Of a stretch of DNA of 64,000 nt, positions 45,496 through 54,906 are shown piece by piece (positions within the stretch are counted from its first letter, which is position 1; every line of letters starts with the position of its first letter). The translations under genes and the position numbers were made by a program. The DNA is from an uncultured Bacteroidia bacterium. GTDB taxonomy: Bacteria; Bacteroidota; Bacteroidia; J057; CALLMJ01. The stretch lies in NCBI GenBank assembly GCA_938005475.1, contig CALLNY010000014.1, positions 62,001 through 126,000 on the forward strand. The letters run 5' to 3'. The notes under the pieces are model-generated. The model made no database searches, had not been told where the DNA came from, and saw nothing but the letters and a program-made list of their open reading frames with translations.

Positions 45496-47040
45496 TTAAA
45501 TTTCAAATTTTATGCCTTGTGCTAAAGGAAGTTGAAAGGAATAATTAATAGTGTTAGTTTGCCGTCTCATATAAGCTTTCCAAGCATCAGAGCCAGATTC
45601 TCTACCGCCGCCTGTTTCTTTTTCTCCACCAAATGCTCCCCCAATCTCTGCCCCTGATGTCCCAATATTGACGTTCGCAATACCACAATCAGAACCATTT
45701 ACAGATAAAAATCTTTCAGCTTCAATTAAATTTTGCGTAAAAATAGCAGAAGATAATCCTTGTGGAACACTGTTCTGCATCGTAATCGCTTCATCCAATG
45801 TTTTATACTTCATTAAATACAAAATAGGAGCAAAAGTCTCCTCCTGTACAGAAGGATAGTGATTTTCTGCTTCCACCAATGCAGGTACCACATAATTTCC
45901 TTGTAAGTGGTCACCACCAAAAATTATTTTTCCACCCTCCTCTTGGACTAATTTTAATCGCCTCATCATATTATCAACAGCCTGATTATCTATGAGAGGT
46001 CCTATTAATGTGTTGGCATCTAATGGATTACCAATTCTATTTCTTAATGATTCGTAAGCTTTTAATAAAGAAGTTTTGACTTTATCGTAGATATTCTCTT
46101 GTACAATTAAGCGGCGAGTGGAGGTACATCGTTGCCCGCAAGTTCCTACTGCCCCAAAAATCACCGCTGGTATTGCTAATTCCAAATTTGCGTTTTCTGT
46201 GATAATAATAGCATTGTTTCCTCCTAACTCTAAAAGGCATCTTCCTAATCTTTTCGCAACTTCTGCCCCCACTATCTTTCCCATTCTTACAGAACCCGTA
46301 GCAGAAACTAATGGTATTCGTTTATCCTTGGATAGCATCTCTCCGACTCGGTAATCCCCTATGACCAAAGTAAAAATAGCCTCCGGTAAGTTGTTTTTTT
46401 TGAGAACTTTGGAGACTATATGCATGCATGCAATAGCAGTTAAAGGTGTTTTTTCACTGGGCTTCCATAGCGTAACATTTCCACAAACTGCCGCAATCAT
46501 CGCATTCCATGACCATACTGCAACCGGAAAATTAAATGCCGATATTACTCCAACAATACCCAAAGGATGCCATTGTTCATACATTCTATGACTTGGACGC
46601 TCGGAGTGCATCGTTAATCCATATAACTGACGAGATAAACCCACCGCAAAATCGCAAATATCAATCATCTCCTGCACCTCACCAAGCCCCTCCTGGTATA
46701 TCTTCCCCATTTCATAAGAAACCAACCATCCTAAACTCTCTTTATTTTTTCTTAATTCTTCTCCTATCTGCCTTACTATCTCTCCCCGTTTGGGTGCTGG
46801 TACATTTTTCCATACTTCAAATGCTTCCTGTGAAGCCTCAATACAACGCTCATATTCCTCAAAATTGGCATACTTCACCTTTGCTATAAACTGACCATCC
46901 ACAGGAGAATGTATCTCGTGATATTTATTACGATTGCTTAACTTTTGACTACCTATAAATGCACATTCATTCTCCTTTTTTATTCCCAAGGTCCGAAGCC
47001 TTTGCTGAATTTCATTCGTTTGCGTTTGAGAAGTATTCAT
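45496..47040 (-). CDS. ALDH7-type aldehyde dehydrogenase (aminoadipate-semialdehyde-like)
   Basis: The 514-residue product shows the antiquitin/ALDH7 pattern. The N-terminus has [17 protein letters not shown], then [20 protein letters not shown] and the very conserved [30 protein letters not shown] and the catalytic glutamate in [11 protein letters not shown] follow. The catalytic cysteine appears in [12 protein letters not shown], and [13 protein letters not shown] near the end is typical. ALDH7 oxidises alpha-aminoadipate semialdehyde in lysine breakdown, but can also act on other aldehydes. It has its own promoter and precedes DUF3137 in the same direction. ATG 47040 is used because the upstream ATG (47055) precedes only four residues. 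Confidence 0.92.
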   Translation of the reverse strand: MNTSQTQTNEIQQRLRTLGIKKENECAFIGSQKLSNRNKYHEIHSPVDGQFIAKVKYANFEEYERCIEASQEAFEVWKNVPAPKRGEIVRQIGEELRKNKESLGWLVSYEMGKIYQEGLGEVQEMIDICDFAVGLSRQLYGLTMHSERPSHRMYEQWHPLGIVGVISAFNFPVAVWSWNAMIAAVCGNVTLWKPSEKTPLTAIACMHIVSKVLKKNNLPEAIFTLVIGDYRVGEMLSKDKRIPLVSATGSVRMGKIVGAEVAKRLGRCLLELGGNNAIIITENANLELAIPAVIFGAVGTCGQRCTSTRRLIVQENIYDKVKTSLLKAYESLRNRIGNPLDANTLIGPLIDNQAVDNMMRRLKLVQEEGGKIIFGGDHLQGNYVVPALVEAENHYPSVQEETFAPILYLMKYKTLDEAITMQNSVPQGLSSAIFTQNLIEAERFLSVNGSDCGIANVNIGTSGAEIGGAFGGEKETGGGRESGSDAWKAYMRRQTNTINYSFQLPLAQGIKFEI

Positions 47041-47065
47041 TTTATTATCTAACAAGTTTAATACG

Positions 47066-47096
47066 CAAATTTAATACCTTTTTTAAATAATTCCAA
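47066..47096 (-). promoter_or_regulatory. Promoter of the ALDH7-type gene
   Basis: On the reverse strand TTG (47094-47096), a 20-base spacer and TAAATTTG (47066-47073) match the Bacteroidota promoter, 25 bases before the ATG at 47040. Confidence 0.65.
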
Positions 47097-47221
47097 AAAA
47101 AATAAAAATGTGAATAAAGTTATCCGACTTTTTGTATCATGACACACACAATATAACTACGATAACTAAATGAAGTCCCCAATAAAAAAACAATCATTTT
47201 TCATTTATATCTGAAAAACTG

Positions 47222-47229
47222 TAATTTTG
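47222..47229 (+). promoter_or_regulatory. -7 promoter box (TAATTTTG) of the yidC operon
   Basis: TAATTTTG lies 14 bases before ATG 47244. No clear TTG at -33. This likely drives yidC-ribF-folA-tatC, which are all closely spaced. Confidence 0.5.
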
Positions 47230-47243
47230 CGAAAATTTTTAGA

Positions 47244-49073
47244 ATGGATAGAAACAGTATCATCGGATTGATTTTAATCGGTGCTTTATTGATGACCTGG
47301 AGCTATTTTTTTGCTCCTAATCCCCAAAATAACCCCCCTTCCGTTACAACCGACTCCTTAAAAATCCAAAATCAAAAATTACTTATAGATACCCTTAAAA
47401 AAGATAGTTCAATTACTACTAGCAAAGTATCTACCCTGGACTCCTCCTATGCCGCTCAATTTGGTGTCTTCCAAAAATTCTTAAACGGTGAAAATAAAAC
47501 CATTACCGTAGAAACAGACCTCTACACTATTCAACTTTCTACTCGTGGCGGTGTCCCTGTTCAGATTGTATCCAAAAAATACAAAACTTTTGATGGTAAA
47601 CCGCTTCCTCTGCTGTCTAATCACCCTAAAAATCAATTTAATTATCAATTCTTACATAATCAAACCGTAATAAAAACCCAACATCTATTCTTCGAAACCT
47701 CCACTGATAGCCTCAAACTTAGTGGTAAAGAAAAAAAAGAATTACAATTTACAGCTAAAATAGATGACACCAAATCTCTTATCCTCAAATATATTTTCTA
47801 CGGTGATAGTTATCATTTTGACCACGAGTTGATTACGAATAATCTAGGCAATGATATAAAAAACAATTATTTTGAATTAGTATGGACAAACCATCTAGCT
47901 AAAACTGAGAAATCCAAAGAAAAAATGTTACCTGAAACCAGTATTTACTACCTCTACAACGATGAAATTGATTATTTAGATGCTGTTTCCACAGAGCCTC
48001 AGTCCTTTAAAGAGCAAGGTAAATTCAAATGGGTTTCCTACAAATCCCAATTTTTTTCAGCAACCATAATCGCCCAAAAAGAAGAATTCGAATTTATCAA
48101 AGTAGAATCCTCCATCCTCCCCGACTCCAGTCATACCAAATTACTATCTTCTTCCTTGCAAATCCCTTACAGGCATGCCCCTAAAGAATCTTTCTCTTTG
48201 CGAATTTTTGCTGGTCCTAATGATATACCTTTACTTAAAAGCTATGATTTACGCTTAGAACAACAAATTAGTTTAGGTTGGGCTTTATTTAGAGGAGTTA
48301 CGAACTGGCTAATCATTCCAGCTTTCAATTTCTTTGAAAATTTTACTTCTAATTATGGTATCGTTATACTTCTACTGGCATTGTTCATAAAATTATTACT
48401 ATCCCCCCTGACCTACAAATCCCACCTGTCTATGGCTAAAATGAAGATTGTCAATAATTTACCTGAAATGAAAGCTATTGAAGAAAAATATAAAGATGAT
48501 GCCACGAAATTACAGCAAGCTAAAATGGAGTTTTACAACAAAGTAGGTGTTAGCCCTTTTAGTGGTTGTTTACCCATGTTGTTACAAATTCCCATTTTAC
48601 TTTCTATGTTTTATTTTTTCCCAAGTGCTATCCAATTACGACAACAAGCTTTTTTATGGGCAGATGACCTCTCCACTTACGACTCCATTCTAGACTTAGG
48701 TTTCAATATCCCTTTTTATGGTGACCACGTCAGTTTATTTACTTTGTTAATGACCCTTTCTACGATTGCCTACACCTACATGCAACAACAAGCACAAGGA
48801 GATTCAGGACCCAAAGAACTTAAATACATGGGATACATCTTTCCAATTATTTTCTTGGGAATTCTTAATAATTACTCCGCAGGTTTAAGCTGGTATTACT
48901 TCGTCATGAATATGCTTACTATGGGGCAAACTTACGCCATGAAATTTTTTGTAAGCGAAGAAAAAATTAAAGCTACTATCGAAGAAGCTAAGAAAAAACC
49001 TGTAAAAAAATCACGCTTCCAAAGAATGTTAGAAGAAGCTCAAAAAAAACAAAAAGCCCAGTCCAGAAAGTAA
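47244..49073 (+). CDS. yidC: Membrane protein insertase YidC
   Basis: YidC inserts and folds inner-membrane proteins with or without SecYEG. The 609-residue product has an N-terminal span (SIIGLILIGALLMTWSYFF) and a large periplasmic domain to about residue 350. The conserved five-helix core then appears with NYGIVILLLALFIKLLLSPL and the hydrophilic hairpin MKIVNNLPEMKAIEEKYKDD. CLPMLLQIPILLSMFYFFP follows. The C-terminal basic tail (KKPVKKSRFQRMLEEAQKKQ) fits ribosome contact. The form is that of long Bacteroidota YidC. It begins a tight operon with ribF, folA and tatC. Confidence 0.95.
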   Translation: MDRNSIIGLILIGALLMTWSYFFAPNPQNNPPSVTTDSLKIQNQKLLIDTLKKDSSITTSKVSTLDSSYAAQFGVFQKFLNGENKTITVETDLYTIQLSTRGGVPVQIVSKKYKTFDGKPLPLLSNHPKNQFNYQFLHNQTVIKTQHLFFETSTDSLKLSGKEKKELQFTAKIDDTKSLILKYIFYGDSYHFDHELITNNLGNDIKNNYFELVWTNHLAKTEKSKEKMLPETSIYYLYNDEIDYLDAVSTEPQSFKEQGKFKWVSYKSQFFSATIIAQKEEFEFIKVESSILPDSSHTKLLSSSLQIPYRHAPKESFSLRIFAGPNDIPLLKSYDLRLEQQISLGWALFRGVTNWLIIPAFNFFENFTSNYGIVILLLALFIKLLLSPLTYKSHLSMAKMKIVNNLPEMKAIEEKYKDDATKLQQAKMEFYNKVGVSPFSGCLPMLLQIPILLSMFYFFPSAIQLRQQAFLWADDLSTYDSILDLGFNIPFYGDHVSLFTLLMTLSTIAYTYMQQQAQGDSGPKELKYMGYIFPIIFLGILNNYSAGLSWYYFVMNMLTMGQTYAMKFFVSEEKIKATIEEAKKKPVKKSRFQRMLEEAQKKQKAQSRK

Positions 49074-49083
49074 TAATTTTATA

Positions 49084-50019
49084 ATGAAAATTTTTAATTC
49101 TTTTCAGGATTGGACGATTCAAGATAAGTTGGTTGCCACTTTAGGCACGTTTGATGGAGTTCATTTAGGACACCAATTCATTTTAAACGACCTTAAAAAA
49201 CACGCTAAAAATCAGAACGCAAAATCCCTTGTTATCAGCCTAAATCCACACCCAAGAATTGTTTTAGGACAAGCAAAAAACCTTAAACTTATCCAAACAC
49301 TTCAAGAAAAAATACAAAGTATTCAAAATCAAGAAATCGATTATCTTTTCCTTCTGCCTTTTGACTTACAAATTGCCAACCTCTCCGCTGAAACATTTTT
49401 GAAAGAAATAATCTTTGGTCGATTACAGATTGATGTATTACTAATTGGTTACGACCATCGCCTTGGCAAAAATCGTGAAGGTAATTTTGAGTTTATTCAA
49501 GCCATCGGTAAACAACTTCATAAACAAGTCATTAAACTCTCAGAATTTAAATATGGAGAACAAAAAATTTCTAGTACTATTATAAGAAATTATATTTTAG
49601 AGGGTTACATTAAAAAAGCCAATGAGTTACTAGGACACACTTTTACACTTACAGGAAAAGTAATTGAAGGTGATAAAAGAGGTAGACTACTCGGCTTCCC
49701 TACTGCCAATATTTTCGTAGATGACCCTTACAAAATTATTCCTAAAAATGGAGTTTACATCTGTAAAGTCATTAGTAATCAACAATCTTATTTCGGAGTA
49801 ACTAATATTGGTAATAGACCCACTTTTAATACCATGAAACATCAAGTAGAAGTTCATATTTTAGATTTCTCACAAGATATTTATAATCAATATCTTACTT
49901 TGGAATTTTTAGAATATGTTAGACCCGAGCAAAAATTTGAATCAATAGACCAACTAAAACAACAAATCCATCGCGATGTGGTTTCAACCCGGGAATTTTT
50001 TAAACTGAAAACCTTATGA
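49084..50019 (+). CDS. ribF: Bifunctional riboflavin kinase/FMN adenylyltransferase
   Basis: RibF converts riboflavin to FMN and FAD. The 311-residue product has the adenylyltransferase domain with TLGTFDGVHLGHQFIL near residue 18 and the FMN-binding YDHRLGKNREGNF near 122. ISSTIIRNYILEGYIKKANE also fits. The C-terminal riboflavin-kinase barrel contains KRGRLLGFPTANI near 200 and GVTNIGNRPTF near 241, with PTANI as a flavin-site signature. Its stop overlaps the folA start by 4 bases (ATGA type). It starts 10 bases after yidC. Confidence 0.94.
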   Translation: MKIFNSFQDWTIQDKLVATLGTFDGVHLGHQFILNDLKKHAKNQNAKSLVISLNPHPRIVLGQAKNLKLIQTLQEKIQSIQNQEIDYLFLLPFDLQIANLSAETFLKEIIFGRLQIDVLLIGYDHRLGKNREGNFEFIQAIGKQLHKQVIKLSEFKYGEQKISSTIIRNYILEGYIKKANELLGHTFTLTGKVIEGDKRGRLLGFPTANIFVDDPYKIIPKNGVYICKVISNQQSYFGVTNIGNRPTFNTMKHQVEVHILDFSQDIYNQYLTLEFLEYVRPEQKFESIDQLKQQIHRDVVSTREFFKLKTL

Positions 50020-50516
50020 TAAATATTATTGTTGCAGTTTCAACGAATGGAGTAATAGGATTGAATGGGAATATGCCATGGCACATTCCTAAAGATTTGC
50101 ATTACTTCAAACAAATTACTACTCCCCATACAATAATTATGGGCCGCTACACCTACCACGCTATTGGAAAACCCCTGCCTAATCGAAAAAATATTGTGCT
50201 TACAAAAACCCTTACTCCACAACAAGGAATCCTTATCGCTGGCAACTGGGAACAAGCTCTCAATATGATAACAAACGAAGAACAAGTTTTTATTATAGGT
50301 GGTCAACAAGTTTTTGAACAAGCCCTTGAAAAACAATTGGTTAAACGTATTTATAGAACCTTAATTCATTACCACTTTGATGGAGATACCTTCTTCCCTG
50401 AAATAAATCTCAAAGAATGGAAACTTATTAGCAGTACATTCTCGATGAAAGACGAAAAAAATCCTTATGACTTAACCTTTGAAATTTGGAGTAAGCATGA
50501 AAACGAAAGCCGATAA
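50016..50516 (+). CDS. folA: Dihydrofolate reductase
   Basis: FolA reduces dihydrofolate to tetrahydrofolate with NADPH. The 166-residue product carries IVAVSTNGVIGLNGNMPWHI at the N-terminus, with the substrate acid in PKDLHYFKQIT near residue 27. IIMGRYTYHAIGKPLPNRKN follows near 40, and the nucleotide-binding stretch is VFIIGGQQVFEQAL near 90. The length is usual for bacterial DHFR. It overlaps ribF by 4 bases and tatC by 20 bases, so translation of the three is coupled. Confidence 0.95.
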   Translation: MINIIVAVSTNGVIGLNGNMPWHIPKDLHYFKQITTPHTIIMGRYTYHAIGKPLPNRKNIVLTKTLTPQQGILIAGNWEQALNMITNEEQVFIIGGQQVFEQALEKQLVKRIYRTLIHYHFDGDTFFPEINLKEWKLISSTFSMKDEKNPYDLTFEIWSKHENESR

Positions 50517-51309
50517 AAAAGAAATGTCCTTTGTGGAGCATCTAGAGGAGCTACGCTGGCATATCATTCGTAGTCTTATTGCTATTGGTATTTGTATGAT
50601 TTTTTTCTTTGCTTTTATCCAAGATTTTATCAATCAAGTAGTATTAGCTCCTTTCTCAGCGAAATTTTTTATCAATGATTTTTTATGCCGAATGAATGAG
50701 ACCCTATGTTTTGGTAAAATTGAAGTAAATTTACAGGCAACAGAACCTTATGAGCAATTTACAAGGGCTATCTACATAGCATTCATTGGTGGGTTCATAG
50801 TAGCATTTCCTTATGTGGCGTGGGAATTTTGGAGGTTTCTAAAACCTGGATTGTTAGAAGAAGAAATAAAAAAAACCCAAAATTTTGTATTGGTAGTTTC
50901 TATTTTATTTTTATTAGGCGTGTGTTTTGGTTACTTTATAATATCACCTTTCTCTGTGATATTTCTATCAAAATTTCAGATTGCAGATGGAATTCAAAAT
51001 AATTGGCGTATTGGTTCTGTGATAGAATTGATTGCTCAAATTACCCTTGCAGGAGGGCTACTATTTCAATTGCCGGTGTTATCTTACTTTTTAGGACGTA
51101 TGGGCATACTATCAAGTAAGTTCATGAAAAAATATCGCAGACATTCCATAGTTTTGATTTTAGTGATTGCAGGTATCCTAACCCCACCAGACCCTCTCAG
51201 CCAAATATTTTTAGGTATACCCATGTACTTATTATATGAATTGAGTATCGGGCTTGTTAAAAGTATTGAAAACAAAGAAAAAACAACAATCTTAGACCTC
51301 AATTCATAA
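50497..51309 (+). CDS. tatC: Sec-independent protein translocase TatC
   Basis: TatC is the core receptor of the twin-arginine export machinery, recognising RR signal peptides. The 270-residue product begins KKEMSFVEHLEELRWHIIRS, the conserved cytosolic N-terminus with the key glutamates. It then has about six spans, with the loop AFPYVAWEFWRFLKPGLLEE and a late stretch AGILTPPDPLSQIFLGIPMY, both highly conserved in TatC. ATG 50497 is chosen since it starts shortly before the conserved region. TatA/B are not in the window. It is the last gene of the yidC operon and is followed by a terminator. Confidence 0.95.
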   Translation: MKTKADKKEMSFVEHLEELRWHIIRSLIAIGICMIFFFAFIQDFINQVVLAPFSAKFFINDFLCRMNETLCFGKIEVNLQATEPYEQFTRAIYIAFIGGFIVAFPYVAWEFWRFLKPGLLEEEIKKTQNFVLVVSILFLLGVCFGYFIISPFSVIFLSKFQIADGIQNNWRIGSVIELIAQITLAGGLLFQLPVLSYFLGRMGILSSKFMKKYRRHSIVLILVIAGILTPPDPLSQIFLGIPMYLLYELSIGLVKSIENKEKTTILDLNS

Positions 51310-51315
51310 AATAAA

Positions 51316-51340
51316 ACCACAGAGTGGTCTACTCTGTGGT
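51316..51340. terminator. Intrinsic terminator between tatC and nrdJ
   Basis: A perfect 10-bp stem (ACCACAGAGT at 51316-51325, ACTCTGTGGT at 51331-51340) with a 5-base loop lies between the convergent ends. On the minus strand it is followed by TTTTATTTTA, so it best fits termination of nrdJ. On the plus strand the T tract is weak. Confidence 0.8.
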
Positions 51341-51366
51341 AAAGAACAATGATAAAAAAATTATAG

Positions 51367-54300
51367 TTAACTACATCCCATACTATTACCACAATTCAAG
51401 CATTTATAACATGTTCCATTTCTTATGGTGATATGTCCACAAACATTACAAGCAGGGGCATCCCCCATCATATTACTCAAAAATTTTTGTGTTGCTTCTA
51501 ACTGAACCTGACTACTCAACGTTGTTTCTATCATATCAACAGGAGTATATGAAGTTTCGTAGTCATCTTCAAAAGTAAAGTAGATTTCTTCTTCTGGTTC
51601 GCTAGGGTGAGGTTCTGTGATATTTTGAGAAGGTTTTATTTGAACCAAATCATCTCTTTTAAGGTACTCAAAAGCCAACAATCTAAAAATATAATCCACG
51701 ATAGAAGTGGCAGACTTAATATTGGGATGGTCAACAGGACCGGAGGGTTCAAAGCGAGTGAAAGTAAATTTGTCGACAAATTCTTCAAGTGGGACACCAT
51801 ACTGTAAACCGATAGAAACCGCAATAGCGAAACAATTTAACATAGAACGTAGCGTAGCCCCTTCTTTGTGCATATCAATAAAGATTTCGCCCAGGGTTCC
51901 ATCTTCGTATTCTCCTGTATGTAAGAATACTGTTTGCCCACCGATTTTAGCTTTTTGTGTGAATCCTTTACGTTTGTTAGGTAAAGTTTTACGGTATACT
52001 ACCCTACTCAATTTTCGTTTGAAAACAGTATCAGAGGACTCCGCCAATAATTTTTTTGCCGCTTCTAAAACTTGCTCCTGTGTAAGTTCGGATAAGTTAA
52101 CAGATTGAGAGACTTTGTTTTCTTTGGAGGTTTCAGATTTATTAGACAACGGTTGAGATAATTTTGAGCCATCACGATAAATAGAAATTGCTTTTAAACC
52201 CAATTTCCAGGACAATGTATAACAATCTAAAATATCTTGAACAGTTGCTTCGTTAGGTAGGTTTATAGTTTTTGAGATGGCACCAGAAATAAACGGTTGC
52301 GTAGCCGCCATCATACGGATATGCCCATGAGCATGAATGAAACGTTTACCTTTTGTTCCACACTTATTAGCACAATCAAAAACAGGGTAATGCTCTTCTT
52401 TAAGGTAGGGAGCCCCCTCGATGGTCATGGTACCACAGACATGTTCATTAGCAATTTCTATTTGTTTGGTAGTAAAACCCAGAGCCTCTAACAGATTAAA
52501 AGCAGGTTGATTATACTGTTCAGGCTTCAAGCCGAGACGTTTTAAAGTTTCTTCGCCGAGCGTGTAAACATTAAAAGCAAAAGAAATATCAAAAGCTGTA
52601 GGCAATTGTTTTTCAATGTTTTCGATATCTTTTTCAGAGAATCCTTTTGCTCGCAGCGCATCGTGGTTTATAGTTGGTGAGTTTTTAAGCGTTTGGTGCC
52701 CTAAAACATACTTGATAATAGCGTCAATTTGTTCAGAAGTATAACCTAAATTTTTAAGTGCTAACGGAATAGATTGATTGATGATTTTAAAGTAACCGCC
52801 GCCCGCTAGTTTTTTGTATTTTACTAACGCAAAATCAGGTTCAACGCCTGTTGTATCACAATCCATTAAAAGACCTATGGTTCCTGTTGGAGCGATAACA
52901 GTAGTTTGAGCATTGCGGTATCCATATTGTGTACCAAGTTTGAGGGCTTCGTCCCATGAATCACAAGCCGCTTTTAATAAATACTGGGGGCATGCGGTTT
53001 GGTCTATTCCTACCGGTTTTATAGATAAACCTTCATAATCATTAGCATTATAAGCGGCATAACGATGATTTCGGATTACCCGAAGCATGTCTTCTTTATT
53101 TTCTTCGTATTTTTTGAAGGGACCGAAGTTTTTGGCCATTTCTGCGGAAGTAGTATAAGCTGTACCTGTTATAATAGCAGTTACTGCACCAGCAATGGCA
53201 TTTGCTTTCCGGCTATCATAAGGGATACCTGAAATCATTAAAACCGAACCTAAATTCGCAAATCCTAATCCAAGTGTTCTGTACTCATAAGAAAGTTGAG
53301 CGATTTCTTTGGAGGGGAATTGAGCCATCAAAACAGAAATTTCTAATACGATAGTCCATAAACGAGTAGCGTGTTTAAGTCCTTGAATATCAAAGGTTAG
53401 GGTATCTGTATTAAAGAATTTTAACAGATTAAGGGAGGCAAGGTTACAAGCGGTATTGTCTAAGAATAAATATTCGGAGCAAGGATTTGAAGCACGGATT
53501 TCACCTCCTTTGGGGCATGTATGCCATTCATTAATGGTAGTATGGTACTGTATACCAGGGTCAGCACAAGCCCAAGCAGCTTCAGCGATGGCGTCCCACA
53601 GCTCTTGGGCTTTATAAGTTTTTAGAACTCTACCATCGGTTCTCGCTGTACAATGCCAATCCCCATTTTTTTCTAGAACTTCAAAAAATTTATTAGGAAT
53701 ACGAACAGAATTATTAGAGTTTTGCCCTGAAACGGTTCGGTAAGCTTCACCTTCGTAGTCTGAAGAGTATCCAGCCGCAATCAAAGCGGCAACTTTTTTT
53801 TCTTCTTCTTGTTTCCAGCGAATAAACTCCATGATTTCGGGGTGGTCAATATCTAAAATGACCATTTTTGCGGCTCTACGCGTAGTTCCACCTGATTTAA
53901 TTGCTCCAGCCGCACGGTCTCCTATCTTTAAAAAACTCATTAAACCCGAAGAGTATCCACCACCACTCAAAGGTTCATTCTCTGCTCTGATGTTTGAAAA
54001 ATTAGTTCCTACCCCTGAACCATACTTGAATATCCTTGCTTCACGTACCCATAAATCCATAATCCCACCCTCATTGACCAAATCATCTTTCACTCCCAAA
54101 ATAAAACAAGCATGGGGTTGGGGGCGCTCATAGGCATTTTGCGATGGTAATACCTCTTCTGTTTCAGGGTCAACGTAATAGTGACCTTGTGGCGGACCTG
54201 CTATCCCATACTCAGAATACAAACCTGTATTAAACCACTGGGGAGAATTTGGCGCAGCCATTTGCGATAATAACATGTAAACCAACTCATCATAAAATGC

Positions 54301-54651
54301 ATCAGCATCTTCCTCGCTCAGAAAATAATTATACTTCAGCCCCCATTTTTTCCAGCAATTCGCTAATCTGTGAACCACCTGCTTAACAGAAGTTTCTGAG
54401 CCCAATGTACCATCAGGCTGCGGAACCCCAGCTTTTCTAAAATATTTCTGTGCCAAAATATCCGTGGCTACCTGACTCCATTGCTTGGGCACTTCTACGT
54501 TCGTCATCTCAAATACCTTATCTCCCGTAGGATTTTTTATCACTGATGAACGATAGTCATACTCAAACATTTCATATACATTTTTGCCTTTCTGGGTATA
54601 ATAGCGTGGTATTACTAAACCCTTAGGCATTTTTTGATTCTTTGATGCCAT
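51367..54651 (-). CDS. nrdJ: Adenosylcobalamin-dependent (class II) ribonucleotide reductase
   Basis: NrdJ makes deoxyribonucleotides for DNA synthesis using adenosylcobalamin, without oxygen. The 1094-residue product (from ATG 54651) has a class II layout. [32 protein letters not shown] and the specificity and thiyl-site region [19 protein letters not shown] are visible. [20 protein letters not shown]-like ITPTGT motif [11 protein letters not shown] is also present. The C-terminus ends in [20 protein letters not shown] plus GNSMGCS, the zinc-ribbon-like redox-cysteine tail usual for NrdJ. ATG 54651 is chosen because the upstream ATG would start inside the promoter. No class I nrdAB is visible, so this may be the main or only RNR. 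Confidence 0.95.
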   Translation of the reverse strand: MASKNQKMPKGLVIPRYYTQKGKNVYEMFEYDYRSSVIKNPTGDKVFEMTNVEVPKQWSQVATDILAQKYFRKAGVPQPDGTLGSETSVKQVVHRLANCWKKWGLKYNYFLSEEDADAFYDELVYMLLSQMAAPNSPQWFNTGLYSEYGIAGPPQGHYYVDPETEEVLPSQNAYERPQPHACFILGVKDDLVNEGGIMDLWVREARIFKYGSGVGTNFSNIRAENEPLSGGGYSSGLMSFLKIGDRAAGAIKSGGTTRRAAKMVILDIDHPEIMEFIRWKQEEEKKVAALIAAGYSSDYEGEAYRTVSGQNSNNSVRIPNKFFEVLEKNGDWHCTARTDGRVLKTYKAQELWDAIAEAAWACADPGIQYHTTINEWHTCPKGGEIRASNPCSEYLFLDNTACNLASLNLLKFFNTDTLTFDIQGLKHATRLWTIVLEISVLMAQFPSKEIAQLSYEYRTLGLGFANLGSVLMISGIPYDSRKANAIAGAVTAIITGTAYTTSAEMAKNFGPFKKYEENKEDMLRVIRNHRYAAYNANDYEGLSIKPVGIDQTACPQYLLKAACDSWDEALKLGTQYGYRNAQTTVIAPTGTIGLLMDCDTTGVEPDFALVKYKKLAGGGYFKIINQSIPLALKNLGYTSEQIDAIIKYVLGHQTLKNSPTINHDALRAKGFSEKDIENIEKQLPTAFDISFAFNVYTLGEETLKRLGLKPEQYNQPAFNLLEALGFTTKQIEIANEHVCGTMTIEGAPYLKEEHYPVFDCANKCGTKGKRFIHAHGHIRMMAATQPFISGAISKTINLPNEATVQDILDCYTLSWKLGLKAISIYRDGSKLSQPLSNKSETSKENKVSQSVNLSELTQEQVLEAAKKLLAESSDTVFKRKLSRVVYRKTLPNKRKGFTQKAKIGGQTVFLHTGEYEDGTLGEIFIDMHKEGATLRSMLNCFAIAVSIGLQYGVPLEEFVDKFTFTRFEPSGPVDHPNIKSATSIVDYIFRLLAFEYLKRDDLVQIKPSQNITEPHPSEPEEEIYFTFEDDYETSYTPVDMIETTLSSQVQLEATQKFLSNMMGDAPACNVCGHITIRNGTCYKCLNCGNSMGCS

Positions 54652-54671
54652 ATTTTTTTTAAAGTAGATTA

Positions 54672-54679
54672 CAAAGATA
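54672..54679 (-). promoter_or_regulatory. -7 promoter box (TATCTTTG) of nrdJ
   Basis: Reverse-strand TATCTTTG lies 20 bases before the nrdJ ATG (54651). No clear TTG at -33. A DnaA-box pair lies further upstream, at 54720-54742. Confidence 0.55.
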
Positions 54680-54719
54680 ACAGTTAAGCGCATCCACTAG
54701 TTTAGATAGTCTTGTATTC

Positions 54720-54742
54720 TTTTACACATCAATTGTGGATAA
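54720..54742. promoter_or_regulatory. Inverted pair of DnaA boxes upstream of nrdJ
   Basis: TGTGGATAA at 54734-54742 is the exact complement of the DnaA box TTATCCACA. TTTTACACA at 54720-54728 is a two-mismatch box in the other orientation, 5 bases away. They lie about 50-65 bases upstream of the expected nrdJ transcription start. The rest of 54743-54861 shows no feature. Confidence 0.45.
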
Positions 54743-54861
54743 CTCCTAATTACTTGCTTTTTCATAGAGTTACAATCGTCCTATAAAATACTCCTCGGTT
54801 ATATCTGACTTTCACTAATATATTCGTTTTAGTTTGATTATCAAATAGTTTAAAAAAGAAA

Positions 54862-54880
54862 GTCGCTTTATGAAAGCGAC
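54862..54880 (-). terminator. Terminator of the giant T9SS gene
   Basis: An 8-bp stem (GTCGCTTT at 54862-54869, AAAGCGAC at 54873-54880) with a 3-base loop is followed on the minus strand by a T-rich stretch (TTTCTTTTTTA). It lies 27 bases after the stop of the 54907 gene. Confidence 0.8.
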
Positions 54881-54906
54881 CTTCTCTACCTATGAAAATC
54901 TTGTTT

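Noticed and set aside
54720-54742. DnaA boxes as part of a replication origin
   Set aside because: Only two boxes, no dnaA or dnaN gene, and no AT-rich unwinding repeats next to them. A promoter role is more likely.
54652-54906. Cobalamin riboswitch before the B12-dependent reductase
   Set aside because: The leader to the -7 box is only about 20 bases, and no B12-box-like core or multi-stem structure is visible upstream.
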